Shown here piece after piece: positions 49,969 to 58,979 of a stretch of 64,000 bases of DNA. The position numbers and the translations under genes were made by a program. Source of the DNA: Nocardioides massiliensis (GTDB lineage: Bacteria > Actinomycetota > Actinomycetes > Propionibacteriales > Nocardioidaceae); NCBI RefSeq assembly GCF_030811215.1, contig NZ_JAUSQM010000001.1, positions 3,744,001-3,808,000 of the forward strand. The letters are read 5' to 3'. The notes beneath the pieces were generated by a model. The model was given only the letters and a program-made list of their open reading frames with translations, was not told the DNA's origin and did not search any database. Within the stretch, counting starts at the first letter, position 1; the number at the start of each line of letters is the position of its first letter.

Positions 49969-50954
49969 GCGGAGACCTCTTCTCGATCGGGGCGCGCGAC
50001 GAGCGCGCTGATGTCGGCCCAGAGCAGCTCGCGCGCGGACTCCGCGGCGGCGAACGGGCCGATGGTGGCGAACCCGTGGAACAGGTCCGGGTAGTGCCGA
50101 TGGCGTACGGCGGTGCCGGCCGCACGCAGGGCGCGGGCGTAGGCCTCGCCCTCGGAGCTCAGCGGGTCGCGGCCCGCCGTCACCACGACCGCCGGCGCGA
50201 GGTCGGCCAGACTCGACGCGCGGCTGGGGACGACGTAGGCGACGGGCTCGGGGAGCGGCGTCGTGTCGGGGTGGCCCCCGAGGTACTGGGTCCAGTACCA
50301 CTCCATCGCGGCCCGGGTGTTGAAGTGCCCCTCGCCGAAGCGCACGTAGCTCGGCGAGGTGAAGTCGGGCTCGATCACCGGGTAGAGCAGGACCTGCCCG
50401 GCCAGTGCCGGCCCCCCGCGATCACGCGCCATGAGCGCGACCACGGCGGCGAGGTTGCCGCCGGCGCTGTCGCCGGCGACGACGATCCGGTCGGCGTCGA
50501 TGCCGAGAGCCGCAGCCTCGGCATGGGTCCAGCAGGTGGCGGCGTAGGCGTCCTCGGCCGCTGCGGGCGCCGCGTGCTCGGGAGCGAGGCGGTAGTCCAC
50601 CGACACCACGACCGCGCCGGTGTGACGCGCCACCCGGCGACAGAACCCGTCGTGACTCTCGATGCTGCAGAAGACGAAACCGCCACCGTGGAAGAAGACC
50701 ACCGCGGGCCGGGCTCCGTCCGCCCCCGGCGCGTCGGAGTGCGGGTGGTAGATCCGCACGGGCACCTCGCCCGCGCCCGTCGGGACCACGCGGTCCTCGG
50801 TCGCGCGGACGTCGTCGAGGTTGGTGACCACGGCGCTGCGTGCCGACACCGCCGCACGCGCCTCCGCCCCGGTCATCTCCTCGACCCTGGGGAAGCCGTC
50901 GTTCAGCACCTGCAACAGGTCGGCCACCTCACGGCCCAGCGCGTCGTCGAGCAC
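49965..50954 (-). CDS. Alpha/beta hydrolase, HSL-type esterase
   Basis: About 329 residues from the GTG at 50952-50954 (GGAGG seven bases upstream). VVFFHGGGFVFCSIESHDGF gives the oxyanion HGGG, DYRLAPEHAAPAAAEDAYAA follows, nucleophile Ser is in VAGDSAGGNLAAVVAL, Asp in TAGRDPLSSEG and His in YPDLFHGFATIG. It would cleave the ester formed by the BVMO with which it overlaps. It is the first gene of the operon facing the PadR gene; two dyads in the gap are probable operators. Confidence 0.88.
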   Translation of the reverse strand: MLDDALGREVADLLQVLNDGFPRVEEMTGAEARAAVSARSAVVTNLDDVRATEDRVVPTGAGEVPVRIYHPHSDAPGADGARPAVVFFHGGGFVFCSIESHDGFCRRVARHTGAVVVSVDYRLAPEHAAPAAAEDAYAATCWTHAEAAALGIDADRIVVAGDSAGGNLAAVVALMARDRGGPALAGQVLLYPVIEPDFTSPSYVRFGEGHFNTRAAMEWYWTQYLGGHPDTTPLPEPVAYVVPSRASSLADLAPAVVVTAGRDPLSSEGEAYARALRAAGTAVRHRHYPDLFHGFATIGPFAAAESARELLWADISALVARPDREEVSA

Positions 50955-50979
50955 GCACACCCCTCCTCTGGTTCGGACT

Positions 50980-51004
50980 GGAGTATGTCTAATAGAAATA
51001 CTCC
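50980..51004. promoter_or_regulatory. 25-bp dyad at the esterase-BVMO promoter
   Basis: GGAGTATGTCTA, a central A, TAGAAATACTCC: 12-bp arms with one mismatch. It lies 26 bases before the esterase start. A related sequence (GTATGTC..TTAG.AATA) occurs at 58923-58944 before the aldehyde dehydrogenase. Confidence 0.6.
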
Positions 51005-51028
51005 AACGAGGCAAGCGTCAATCCCGAT

Positions 51029-51059
51029 CTCGGCATGTTCCGAATCGGAACATGCCGAG
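51029..51059. promoter_or_regulatory. Perfect 14-bp-arm palindrome upstream of padR
   Basis: CTCGGCATGTTCCG, loop AAT, CGGAACATGCCGAG. It covers about -58 to -28 relative to the probable leaderless start of the PadR gene at 51087, overlapping the -35 region. This is the likely operator for autorepression and may also act on the divergent operon. Confidence 0.7.
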
Positions 51060-51073
51060 AACGCGACGGAGCG

Positions 51074-51086
51074 TAGGATCCGGCCC
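51074..51086 (+). promoter_or_regulatory. Leaderless -10 element of the PadR gene
   Basis: TAGGAT (51074-51079) is followed by seven bases and the ATG at 51087, with no ribosome binding site: a probable leaderless transcript. Confidence 0.5.
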
Positions 51087-51737
51087 ATGCCTGCCGACGA
51101 GACCGCGGTGCCGAACCCCCTCCCCGCCCTGCGCCCCACCAGCTGGGCGGTCCTGGGGCTGCTGTCGTTCGGAGAGGAGCTGTCGGGCTACGACTTGAAG
51201 AAGTGGGCGAACTGGAGCCTGCGGTTCTTCTACTGGGCCCCGTCCTACAGCCAGATCTACGGTGAGCTGCGCAAGCTCGAGGAGCTCGACTTCGCGGTCT
51301 CCCGCGTGGTCAACAAGGACGACCTCCGCGGCAAGCGGCTCTACCGCATCACCGAGGCCGGTGAGGAGGCCGTCGCGCGCTGGGCCGCGGAGGCGCCGGT
51401 GGAGCCGGCCGTCCTCAAGCACGGCGTGATGCTGCGCATGTGGCTCGGGCACGCCAGCGACCCCGACCTGCTGCGCTCGATGCTCGAGCAGCACCGCGAG
51501 GAGTCGGAGAAGATGCGCATCCGGGCGGCCGCCGACGTCAAGGGCTCCGAGCACGAGCCCGGGTGGGCCTTCCCCAACATGGTGCTGCGCTGGTCGGAGC
51601 GCTACTACGCCGACGAGCGGGACCGGGCCGAGACGATGCTCGCCGAGCTCGACGAGGTCGTCCGCAAGCAGCGGCGCTCGCGCAGCAATGTCAGCGCGAA
51701 GCGCTCCTCCGACGAGCTGCGCCAGCACCGCGCCTGA
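51087..51737 (+). CDS. PadR-family transcriptional regulator
   Basis: 216 residues. LRPTSWAVLGLLSFGEELSG and YDLKKWANWSLRFFYWAPSY form the PadR winged helix, with GELRKLEELDFAVSRVVNKD and KRLYRITEAGEEAVARWAAE as the wing. The C-terminal half is the coiled-coil Vir_act_alpha_C dimerisation domain (LLRSMLEQHREESEKMRIRA). PadR proteins repress catabolic genes until a ligand binds. Divergent from the esterase-BVMO-SDR operon, with two dyads between. Confidence 0.9.
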   Translation: MPADETAVPNPLPALRPTSWAVLGLLSFGEELSGYDLKKWANWSLRFFYWAPSYSQIYGELRKLEELDFAVSRVVNKDDLRGKRLYRITEAGEEAVARWAAEAPVEPAVLKHGVMLRMWLGHASDPDLLRSMLEQHREESEKMRIRAAADVKGSEHEPGWAFPNMVLRWSERYYADERDRAETMLAELDEVVRKQRRSRSNVSAKRSSDELRQHRA

Positions 51738-51756
51738 CCCCGATCGGGCGGGTAGC

Positions 51757-53439
51757 TCAGGCGGGCATCTCGTCCTGCGGGAGGTACGCCGCACGCCCGT
51801 GCTCCTGGAACCGCGCGACGAGCTCCGCGCGGCCGGCGGCGTCGAGCGCGACGTACTCCGCCGTCCGTCCGACGCGGGCGTAGACCGCGTCCCGTGCGGT
51901 GTTCCAGGCGACGTGGCGCAAGGGAGCCTTGTCGACCTTGCCGCTGCCGGTCGTGGGCAGCCGCTCGACGACGCGCACGTAGGCCGGCCACCACTTCGCG
52001 CCCATGTCGGGCTGGGCGGCCAGGAACTCGCCGAAGGCGACCGGGTCGAAGCTCCGGTCGGGGTCCAGCTCGATCGCGGTCATCACCTGGTCGCCGGTGA
52101 CCGGGTCCGCCACCGCGAAGACCGGTGCGGCCACCGTGCCGGGGTACCGCTCGAGCACGCGCTCGACCTGGGCCGCGGCGAAGTTCTCCGAGTCGACCCG
52201 CAGCCATTCCGAGGACCGGCCGGCGAAGTAGAACCAGCCGTCCTCGTCGCGGTAGGCCAGGTCACCGGTCCAGTAGTCCGCGCCGCGGACGCGGTCGGCC
52301 ATGGCACCGGGGTTCTTCCAGTAGCCCTCGAAGGTGTGGGCCAGCCCGACGCCGACCAGCTCGCCGATCGCCTCGGGGTTGACCAGTCGCCCGGTCTCGT
52401 CGAAGCGCGCCCGCGGGCACTCCTCACCGGTCTCCTGGTGCAGCACCCGGACGTCGGCGCCGTTGGCCGGGAGACCCAGGGCGCCCGGCGGGGTGTCCGG
52501 GGTGCGGTTGATGCGCAGCACGCCCTCGCTGGAGCCGTAGCCCTCCATCACCTCACACCCGAAGCGCTCGCCGAAGCGGAGCACGTCGGCGACCGAGCCC
52601 TCGGTGCCGTAGGCGAGGCGCAGCGTGCTGGTGCGGTCGCGCGGGTCCTCCGGGCGGGTCAGGACGTACGACAGGGTCCGCCCGACGTAGTTCACGAACG
52701 TCACGCCGTGGCGGTGGATGTCGTCGCTGAAGCGAGAGGCGGAGAACTTGCGCACCATCGCCACCGTGGCGCCCGCGTGCCAGGCCGGCGCGAGGTTGAT
52801 CATCACGGCGTTGCCGTGGAACAGCGGCGTGGAGAGGTAGGTGACCGAGTCGCGGTCGATGCCCAGCCGCCCGACGAGAGTGTCGGTCAACCGACCGAGC
52901 CGGCCCTGGCTCACCAGCGCAGCCTTGGGCCGCCCGGTGGAGCCGCTGCTGAACAGCAGCATCGCCAGATCCTCGGCGCTCGGCTGCACCTGGGGCAGCT
53001 GCGCACCGCGGTACGGCGCCAGCCACTTCGCGTACGCCGCGTCACCGTCCGCCTCGGCGTCGACGACCCACACCGGCGCGGCAGGGCCGCCCTCCGCCAG
53101 CGTGGCGGCCCACTTCGTCTCGGTGATGATCAGGTCGAGGTCGGCGTGCGCAGCATCGTCGGCGATCTCCGGGCCGCTGCGGCTCGAGTTCAGGCCGACG
53201 AGCACGGCACCGGCCATCCCGCAGGCGCCGACCCAGAAGACGAAGTCGGGCACGTTGTCGAGAAGCACGCCGACATGCACCTGGCGGTCCGCTGGACGGG
53301 GGACGGTGTCGAGGAGTGCGGCCGCGCGGTCGCAACTCTCCTGCACGATCTCGTCCCAGGTCCACTCCTGGTCCTCGAAGCGCAGTCCGACCTTCGTGTC
53401 CCCGTGGCGGCTGCGCAGGATCTCCGCGATCGTGGTCAC
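51757..53439 (-). CDS. Acyl-CoA ligase, FadD1/FadD17-like
   Basis: 560 residues with GTG start overlapping the stop of the ABC ATPase gene. AMLLFSSGSTGRPKAALVSQ (P-loop), EVMEGYGSSEGVLRINRTPD, YWTGDLAYRDEDGWFYFAGR and RSSEWLRVDSENFAAAQVER are the AMP-ligase motifs; the C-terminal Lys is in TTGSGKVDKAPLR. KFSASRFSDDIHRHGVTFVN places it near the FadD17-like protein at 13018. It probably activates a carboxylate that the preceding ABC importer brings in, inferred from operon position. Confidence 0.86.
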   Translation of the reverse strand: MTTIAEILRSRHGDTKVGLRFEDQEWTWDEIVQESCDRAAALLDTVPRPADRQVHVGVLLDNVPDFVFWVGACGMAGAVLVGLNSSRSGPEIADDAAHADLDLIITETKWAATLAEGGPAAPVWVVDAEADGDAAYAKWLAPYRGAQLPQVQPSAEDLAMLLFSSGSTGRPKAALVSQGRLGRLTDTLVGRLGIDRDSVTYLSTPLFHGNAVMINLAPAWHAGATVAMVRKFSASRFSDDIHRHGVTFVNYVGRTLSYVLTRPEDPRDRTSTLRLAYGTEGSVADVLRFGERFGCEVMEGYGSSEGVLRINRTPDTPPGALGLPANGADVRVLHQETGEECPRARFDETGRLVNPEAIGELVGVGLAHTFEGYWKNPGAMADRVRGADYWTGDLAYRDEDGWFYFAGRSSEWLRVDSENFAAAQVERVLERYPGTVAAPVFAVADPVTGDQVMTAIELDPDRSFDPVAFGEFLAAQPDMGAKWWPAYVRVVERLPTTGSGKVDKAPLRHVAWNTARDAVYARVGRTAEYVALDAAGRAELVARFQEHGRAAYLPQDEMPA

Positions 53440-54476
53440 GCGCCGGCCTCCACGAGCCCGGTTGCGACGGGCGGTCGCTGGGCGACGACCTCCGCGTGGT
53501 GGCAGGCGACGAAGTGCCCGTCGCCGGCCGGTCGCAGCTCCGGCTCGCGCTCCGCGCACAGCTCCGTGGCCAACGGGCAGCGCGTGCGGAAGCGGCACCC
53601 GCTCGGGGGGTCGAGCGGGGAGGGCAGCTCCGCGGACAGCGCGCTGGCGAGCTCGTGCTCCTGCTGGTCGCCGTCGTGGTGGGCGGTCGGGACCGACTCC
53701 AGCAGCAGCCGCGTGTAGGGGTGGACCGCCTCCTTGGCCAGGCGCCCGGAAGGCACGACCTCGCACACCTTGCCGAGGTACATCACCATGATCCGGTCGC
53801 TGATGTTCTTCACGACCGCGATGTCATGGGCGATGAAGACCATGCTCAGGTCGTAGCGGGCCTTGGTGTCCTCGAGCAGGTTGAGGATCTGTGCCTGGAC
53901 GGAGACGTCCAGGCTGGAGACCGGCTCGTCGCAGATGAGCACGCGCGGATCGAGCATGAGCGCGCGGGCGATGCACACGCGCTGGCACTGTCCACCGGAC
54001 AGCTCGTGGGGGCGACGGTCCCAGACCACGTCGGGGTTGAGCCCGACCGCGTCCAGCACCTCGCGGATCTTCTCGTCGCTGACCTCACGACCCCAGATCC
54101 GCGGACCCTCGGCGACGAGGTCCTTGACCTTGCGGCGCGGGTTCAGCGACGACACCGGGTCCTGGAAGATCATCTGCATGTGCGAGCGCGCCTGGCGCAG
54201 CTTCTCGCCCTGGTTATCGGTGAGCGACTCCTCGGCCAGCCGGACAGAGCCCGACGTGGGCGGTGGGAGCTGCATGATCGCGCGACCGGCGCTGGACTTG
54301 CCGCAGCCGGACTCCCCCAGGATGCCGAGCGTCTCCCCCTCGACCAGGTCGAAGCTGATGCCGGAGACGGCGTGCACCGTCTGGCCGCCCTTGGCCGGGA
54401 ACTCGACGACCAGCTCCTCGACGCTGAGCACCCGCTCGCCCTCGGGACGCAGGTGCATGCTGCCGGAACCAGCCAT
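53436..54476 (-). CDS. Oligopeptide-type ABC importer, ATP-binding protein (DppF/OppF)
   Basis: 346 residues. Walker A LGILGESGCGKSSAGRAIMQ, signature ELSGGQCQRVCIARALMLDP, Walker B VLICDEPVSSLDVSVQAQIL and H-loop IAHDIAVVKNISDRI are complete. The C-terminal Cys-rich motif GCRFRTRCPLATELC is typical of the Opp/Dpp family. It energises uptake of peptides or other organic solutes together with the next gene. Start overlaps the DppD-type gene stop by one base. Confidence 0.92.
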   Translation of the reverse strand: MAGSGSMHLRPEGERVLSVEELVVEFPAKGGQTVHAVSGISFDLVEGETLGILGESGCGKSSAGRAIMQLPPPTSGSVRLAEESLTDNQGEKLRQARSHMQMIFQDPVSSLNPRRKVKDLVAEGPRIWGREVSDEKIREVLDAVGLNPDVVWDRRPHELSGGQCQRVCIARALMLDPRVLICDEPVSSLDVSVQAQILNLLEDTKARYDLSMVFIAHDIAVVKNISDRIMVMYLGKVCEVVPSGRLAKEAVHPYTRLLLESVPTAHHDGDQQEHELASALSAELPSPLDPPSGCRFRTRCPLATELCAEREPELRPAGDGHFVACHHAEVVAQRPPVATGLVEAGA

Positions 54477-55522
54477 CAGCTCTCTCCTCGCTCGGACCGG
54501 CCGCCGAATCCGACCGGGTGGTGACACGCGAACAGGTGACCACCCGGACCGTCGAGCGGCGGGGTGATGGTCACGCAGTCCTCCTGGGCGTAGCGGCAGC
54601 GCGGGGCGAACCGGCACGCGGGGGGCGGCGAGGTCATGTCGGGCGGGGAGCCGTCGATCGCCGCCAGCCGCAGGTGCGGTGCGTCGTCGAGCTCGGGGAT
54701 CGCCGCGAGCAGTGCCTCGGCGTACGGGTGGTGCGGCTGGGTGAACAGCGAGCGCGCGTCGGCGGTCTCCACGACCCGGCCGGCATACATCACCGCGACC
54801 CGGTCGGTGCGACCGGCGACCACCCCGAGGTTGTGGCTGATCAGGATCAACGCCATGCCGAGCTCGGCACGCAGCCGGTCGAGCAGGTCGAGGATCTGGC
54901 GCTGCACCGTCACGTCGAGCGCGGTCGTCGGCTCGTCGGCGATCAGCAGCTCCGGCTCGTTGGCCAGGGCCATCGCGATCACGACGCGCTGACGCATGCC
55001 GCCGGACAGCTCGTGCGGGTACTGGTCGATGCGCCGGCGCGAGTCGGGGATGCCGACGAGGTCGAGCAGCTCCAGCGCACGCTCACGGGCCTGGGCACGG
55101 TTGAGCCCACGGTGCTTGCGCACGGTCTCGGTCAGGTGGACGCCGACCTTCTTCACGGGGTTCAGCGCGGTGAGCGGGTCCTGGAAGACCATGCCGACCT
55201 TGCTCCCCCACAGGCCCGGCAGCTGCTTGCGGCCGAGCTGCTGCACGTCGACGCCGTCGAGCAGCACCTGACCGGTGACCGTGATGGGGCCCTCGGTGCG
55301 GTGCAGGCCCATGATGGTGCGCCCAAGCACGGACTTGCCCGAGCCGGACTCACCGACGATGCCGAGCGACTCCCCCTTGCGCAGGGTCAGCGACACACCG
55401 TCGACCGCGCGCAGCGGGCCGCGCGCCGTCTGGATCACCGTGCGCAGGTCGTTGACGACCAGCATCGGCTGGTCGGTCGCCGGCGCTGCGCCGGGGAGGA
55501 CCTGAGAGGTGGACTGGGTCAT
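54476..55522 (-). CDS. Oligopeptide-type ABC importer, ATP-binding protein (DppD/OppD)
   Basis: 348 residues. Walker [21 protein letters not shown], signature [20 protein letters not shown], Walker [22 protein letters not shown]-loop [20 protein letters not shown]. The family-specific end reads [15 protein letters not shown]. It pairs with the downstream ATPase. It begins 9 bases after the permease gene stop. Confidence 0.92.
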   Translation of the reverse strand: MTQSTSQVLPGAAPATDQPMLVVNDLRTVIQTARGPLRAVDGVSLTLRKGESLGIVGESGSGKSVLGRTIMGLHRTEGPITVTGQVLLDGVDVQQLGRKQLPGLWGSKVGMVFQDPLTALNPVKKVGVHLTETVRKHRGLNRAQARERALELLDLVGIPDSRRRIDQYPHELSGGMRQRVVIAMALANEPELLIADEPTTALDVTVQRQILDLLDRLRAELGMALILISHNLGVVAGRTDRVAVMYAGRVVETADARSLFTQPHHPYAEALLAAIPELDDAPHLRLAAIDGSPPDMTSPPPACRFAPRCRYAQEDCVTITPPLDGPGGHLFACHHPVGFGGRSERGES

Positions 55523-55531
55523 CAGGTTCTC

Positions 55532-56611
55532 CTAGAGCTTGCCCGCGCGCGGGTCGAAGCGCTTGCGCGCCCGCTCCCCGAGTGCGTTGAAGGCGAACAC
55601 CGTCAAGAAGAGCACGGTCCCCGGCACCATCACGATGTGCGGGTGCTGCTCGAACACGCGTCCCTGCCCCTCGGAGATCATGTTCCCCCAGGACGGCGTG
55701 GGCGCTTGGATGCCGAGACCGAGGAAGCTCAGCGAGGCCTCGGCGACGATCAGGACCGAGACCATGACCATCGCGTACGACGCCAGCGGCAGCAGCACGT
55801 TGGGCAGCAGCTCACGCACCATGATCCGGACGTTGGAGGCGCCCATCGCGCGTCCGGCGAGGACGAACTCGCGCTGCGCGAAGGACATCGTGCTGGCCCG
55901 CGCGACCCGGATCATGCTCGGCAGCGCCATCAGCGACAGGGCGAAGGCGATGTTGCGCAGGCTCGGGTCGAGCACGGTCGCCAGCGCGATGAGCAGGATG
56001 AGCGGCGGCACGGCCAGCAGCGAGTTGGCGAAGATCGCCACGACCTGGTCGGTCCACTTGCGTCGGTAGCCGGCGAGGATGCCGATCGCGCCGCCGACGA
56101 CCATGCCGATGAGCACCGCGCCGAGCGCGACGACCAGCGAGGCCCGGGCGCCGTAGAGCACGCGAGCGAGCAGGTCGAGACCGAAGTTGTTGGTGCCCAG
56201 CGGGTGGTCCGACAACAGGTCGGGCCGCGCCATCGCCGGGTCCATCATCGTGGCGGCGAGGTTCTCGTGCTCCCCGATCGGCAGCAGCGGTGCGGCGATC
56301 GCGGCCGTGATCAGCACGACCAGCCACACCAGGCACAGCCAGGTCGTCAGGTCGAACTCCGGACCGAACCGGCGCTGACCGACCTCGACCGCACCGACGT
56401 AGAGCACGACGAGGCCGAGCAGGACCACGCCCGCCTGGGCCCAGCCCTGACCCGCCATGGCGACGATCGCCACGACGGTGATGGCCAGGCCGACCGCGGC
56501 GACCAGCGGTCCCCGCCAGGCAGGCTTGCGCGCGACCTCGTCGCGGGTGACCTCGGGGGCCGCGGAGTCGACGACCTGCCCAGACCGGGGCCCGGAAACT
56601 TGCTCAGACAT
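55532..56611 (-). CDS. Oligopeptide-type ABC importer, permease (DppC)
   Basis: 359 residues with several hydrophobic helices. The N-terminal part has two extra helices before the usual DppC start (LVAAVGLAITVVAIVAMAG, GVVLLGLVVLYVGAV). HPLGTNNFGLDLLARVLYGA and the EAA loop REFVLAGRAMGASNVRIMVR with LLPNVLLPL are the family motifs. The end LFLTVFAFNALGERARKRFD is conserved. It forms the channel with the DppB-type permease whose gene it overlaps by 8 bases. Confidence 0.91.
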   Translation of the reverse strand: MSEQVSGPRSGQVVDSAAPEVTRDEVARKPAWRGPLVAAVGLAITVVAIVAMAGQGWAQAGVVLLGLVVLYVGAVEVGQRRFGPEFDLTTWLCLVWLVVLITAAIAAPLLPIGEHENLAATMMDPAMARPDLLSDHPLGTNNFGLDLLARVLYGARASLVVALGAVLIGMVVGGAIGILAGYRRKWTDQVVAIFANSLLAVPPLILLIALATVLDPSLRNIAFALSLMALPSMIRVARASTMSFAQREFVLAGRAMGASNVRIMVRELLPNVLLPLASYAMVMVSVLIVAEASLSFLGLGIQAPTPSWGNMISEGQGRVFEQHPHIVMVPGTVLFLTVFAFNALGERARKRFDPRAGKL

Positions 56612-57632
56612 GGGACCTCCGCACGCGCGGGTCGAGGTAGCCGTAGGAGATGTCGATCAGGGCGTTGGTGACGACATAGATCACCGCGATCACCAACACC
56701 GCTCCCTGCACGGTCACGTAGTCACCGGTGTTGGCCGCACCGATCACCAAGGTGCCCATGCCGGGCAGCGCGAAGAGGTACTCCACGATCACCGTGCTGC
56801 CGATCAGGCGGCCCAGGCTGATGCCCATGAGCGTGATCAGGGAGAACGACGACGGACGCAGCGCGTCGCTGAACAGGACGTGGACCGTGCCCATGCCCTT
56901 GGCCTTCGCGGCGAGGATGAAGTCCTCCTGCAGCGTGCCGATCAGGTCGTTGCGCAGGATGCGGGTGAACATCGCGGTCTCGGCGAGCGCGATCGTCAGC
57001 GCCGGCAGGAACGCGTGGTAGAGGTTGTCGCCCAGCCCCTCGCTGAGCCGTGACCACTCCGCCCGCGGGAACCACCCCAGCGTGTTGGAGAAGACCAGGA
57101 TGACCAGCAGGCCGACGAGGAAGCTCGGCAGCGAGAGCACCGCGAAGGTGCCGGCGCTGACGAACCGGTCCACGCGTCCACCGGCGTGGAAGGCCGACCA
57201 CATCGCCAGCGGGATGCTGAACAGCAGCGCCATGCCCATGCCGAGCGCGGCGAGCTCGACGCTCACGGGGAGCGCGCCGAGGATCCGGTCGACCACGTCG
57301 TGGTACGGCGGGATCACGGACCGGCCGAGGTCACCGGTGAGCGCGCCGCCCAGCCAGTCGAAGTAGCGGACCAGCATCGGGTCGTTGAGCCCGAGGTCCT
57401 CGCGGACCTTCTCGTAGTCCTCCGCCGCGTAGCCCTCACCGAGGATCGACACCGCGGGGTCGACGTCCATCAGGGACACCAGGGCGAAGGTGCCGAAGCT
57501 GACGACCAGCAGGACCAGCACGAGCTCGGTCAGCCGACCGAGCACGCCGCGCAACCGACCATCGGTACGCCGACGACGCCGTGCGGGGCGCGGCGGCGCC
57601 GGAGCCGGTGTCGGCTCGACCGTCGTGGTCAT
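56604..57632 (-). CDS. Oligopeptide-type ABC importer, permease (DppB)
   Basis: 342 residues. After a basic N terminus the first helix is LTELVLVLLVVSFGTFALVS; DLGLNDPMLVRYFDWLGGAL and GDLGRSVIPP are typical of DppB, and EDFILAAKAKGMGTVHVLFS with LRPSSFSLITLMG is the EAA loop. First gene of the importer operon with GGGAGGGGAG before the ATG. No gene for a substrate-binding protein accompanies the four transporter genes in this window. Confidence 0.91.
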   Translation of the reverse strand: MTTTVEPTPAPAPPRPARRRRRTDGRLRGVLGRLTELVLVLLVVSFGTFALVSLMDVDPAVSILGEGYAAEDYEKVREDLGLNDPMLVRYFDWLGGALTGDLGRSVIPPYHDVVDRILGALPVSVELAALGMGMALLFSIPLAMWSAFHAGGRVDRFVSAGTFAVLSLPSFLVGLLVILVFSNTLGWFPRAEWSRLSEGLGDNLYHAFLPALTIALAETAMFTRILRNDLIGTLQEDFILAAKAKGMGTVHVLFSDALRPSSFSLITLMGISLGRLIGSTVIVEYLFALPGMGTLVIGAANTGDYVTVQGAVLVIAVIYVVTNALIDISYGYLDPRVRRSHV

Positions 57633-57653
57633 CAGTCTCCCCTCCCAGTGGAC

Positions 57654-57708
57654 GTGGCGGTCGCCACGCGCGGAGGATCTTGGCAAACCGACGGCACCGA
57701 CCGCCGGT
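57654..57708. promoter_or_regulatory. Two short dyads between the ADH gene end and dppB
   Basis: GTGGCG GT CGCCAC (57654-57667) and CGACCG C CGGTCG (57696-57708) are perfect 6-bp-arm dyads in the 100 bases between the ADH stop and the DppB start. They could be operators of the importer operon or weak terminators of the ADH gene. Confidence 0.35.
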
Positions 57709-57732
57709 CGTTCTCGCTGGGCAGGACCCGGG

Positions 57733-58899
57733 TCACGGCAGACCCGGCTCGATGACGGTCACGACCCGGGCGGCCTCGCCGCTGCGCATCAGGTCGAAGC
57801 CGCGGTTGACGTCGTCGAGACCGACCCGCTGTGACACCAGCGCGTCGAGCTCGAGACGGCCCTGGAGGTAGAGGTCGGCCAGCGCGGGGATGTCACGCGG
57901 GAAGTGGTTGGCACCCATGAGCAGGCCCCGCAGGCCCTTGGCCTGCGTGACCACGCCGATGCCCATGAGGTTGAACTGCTCGCCCACGGGCGGGATGCCG
58001 ACGACGTACGCCGTGCTCCCCGCGCGCACCATCCCGACGGCCTGGGTGACGGTCGCGCTGCGACCGACGACGTCGAAGGCGTGGTCGACGCCGCCGGGCA
58101 CGAGGGCCTGGACGGCGGCGACCGGGTCCGTCTCGCCGGCGTCGATCACCTGGGTCGCGCCGAACCGGCGGGCGGTCTCGAGCTTGGCCGCGCCCAGGTC
58201 GACCGCGATGACCTCGCGGGCACCGGCGAGCACGGCGCTCTGCACGAGGTTCAACCCGACCCCGCCGCAGCCGATGACGGCCACCGTCTCGCCGGCGCGC
58301 ACGCGCGCACCGTGGACCACGCTGCCGTAGCCCGTGAGCACCGCGCAGCCGAGCAGCCCGGCGCGATCGGCCGGCACCTCGGCCGGGACCGCGACCACCG
58401 AGTTGCGGTGCAGGATCGTGCGCTCGATCAGGCCTCCGATGCCCGCCACCTGGCCGACGGGCTCGCCGTCTGCGCGCACGAGCCGCGGGACGGGACGCTC
58501 GGCGCGGCCGAGGTCGTTGCGCCGCTCGCACAGGAACGTCCGGCCCTCGCCGCACGCGCGACACCGCCCGCAATACATCGACAGGCAGGCCACCACGTAG
58601 TCCCCGACCGCCAGGTCGGTGACATCCGCGCCAACGGCCTCGACGATGCCGGAGACCTCGTGCCCCACGACGGTGGGCAGGAGCACCGGTAGCTCCGCCT
58701 CCATCATGTGCAGGTCGGAGTGGCACAGCCCGCAGGCGGCCACCCGCACGCGCACCTCGGAGGGGGCGAGCCAGTCGTCGAGGAGCAGCTCCTCGGTCTC
58801 CAGGCGACCGGGGGCCGCAGCGAGCACGGCGGCCCGCACGGGGGTGCGGCTCGCGCCCGGCTCGAGGGCGAGGGGGGCCTGCAGCAGTTCATCCGTCAC
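57733..58899 (-). CDS. Zinc-dependent alcohol dehydrogenase
   Basis: 388 residues, GTG start. Catalytic zinc: AACGLCHSDLHMMEAELP and VVGHEVSGIVEAVGA; structural zinc: CLSMYCGRCRACGEGRTFLC. CAVLTGYGSVVHGARVRAGE and IGCGGVGLNLVQSAVLAGAR match class III-like actinobacterial ADHs, which may use NAD with a bound cofactor. It is divergent from an ALDH gene and so probably oxidises the alcohol whose aldehyde that enzyme takes. The gap to the ALDH start contains a motif related to the dyad at 50980. Confidence 0.9.
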   Translation of the reverse strand: MTDELLQAPLALEPGASRTPVRAAVLAAAPGRLETEELLLDDWLAPSEVRVRVAACGLCHSDLHMMEAELPVLLPTVVGHEVSGIVEAVGADVTDLAVGDYVVACLSMYCGRCRACGEGRTFLCERRNDLGRAERPVPRLVRADGEPVGQVAGIGGLIERTILHRNSVVAVPAEVPADRAGLLGCAVLTGYGSVVHGARVRAGETVAVIGCGGVGLNLVQSAVLAGAREVIAVDLGAAKLETARRFGATQVIDAGETDPVAAVQALVPGGVDHAFDVVGRSATVTQAVGMVRAGSTAYVVGIPPVGEQFNLMGIGVVTQAKGLRGLLMGANHFPRDIPALADLYLQGRLELDALVSQRVGLDDVNRGFDLMRSGEAARVVTVIEPGLP

Positions 58900-58922
58900 A
58901 GCGAGTACCTTGCCATTTCGAT

Positions 58923-58944
58923 GTATGTCGTTTAGGAATAGTTC
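58923..58944. promoter_or_regulatory. Sequence related to the 50980 dyad, between ADH and ALDH genes
   Basis: GTATGTCGTTTAGGAATAGT at 58923-58942 aligns with GTATGTCTAATAGAAATACT at 50983-51002 with about five mismatches. The AT-rich match stands out from the GC-rich surroundings. Its symmetry is weaker. Confidence 0.4.
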
Positions 58945-58979
58945 AACCTAGTACACCGCAACCAGTCAAGGACGGCGCA

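Noticed and set aside
57733..57735. The ADH gene as part of the ABC importer operon
   Set aside because: The 100-base gap with two dyads and a strong ribosome site before dppB suggests separate control; left open, not called.
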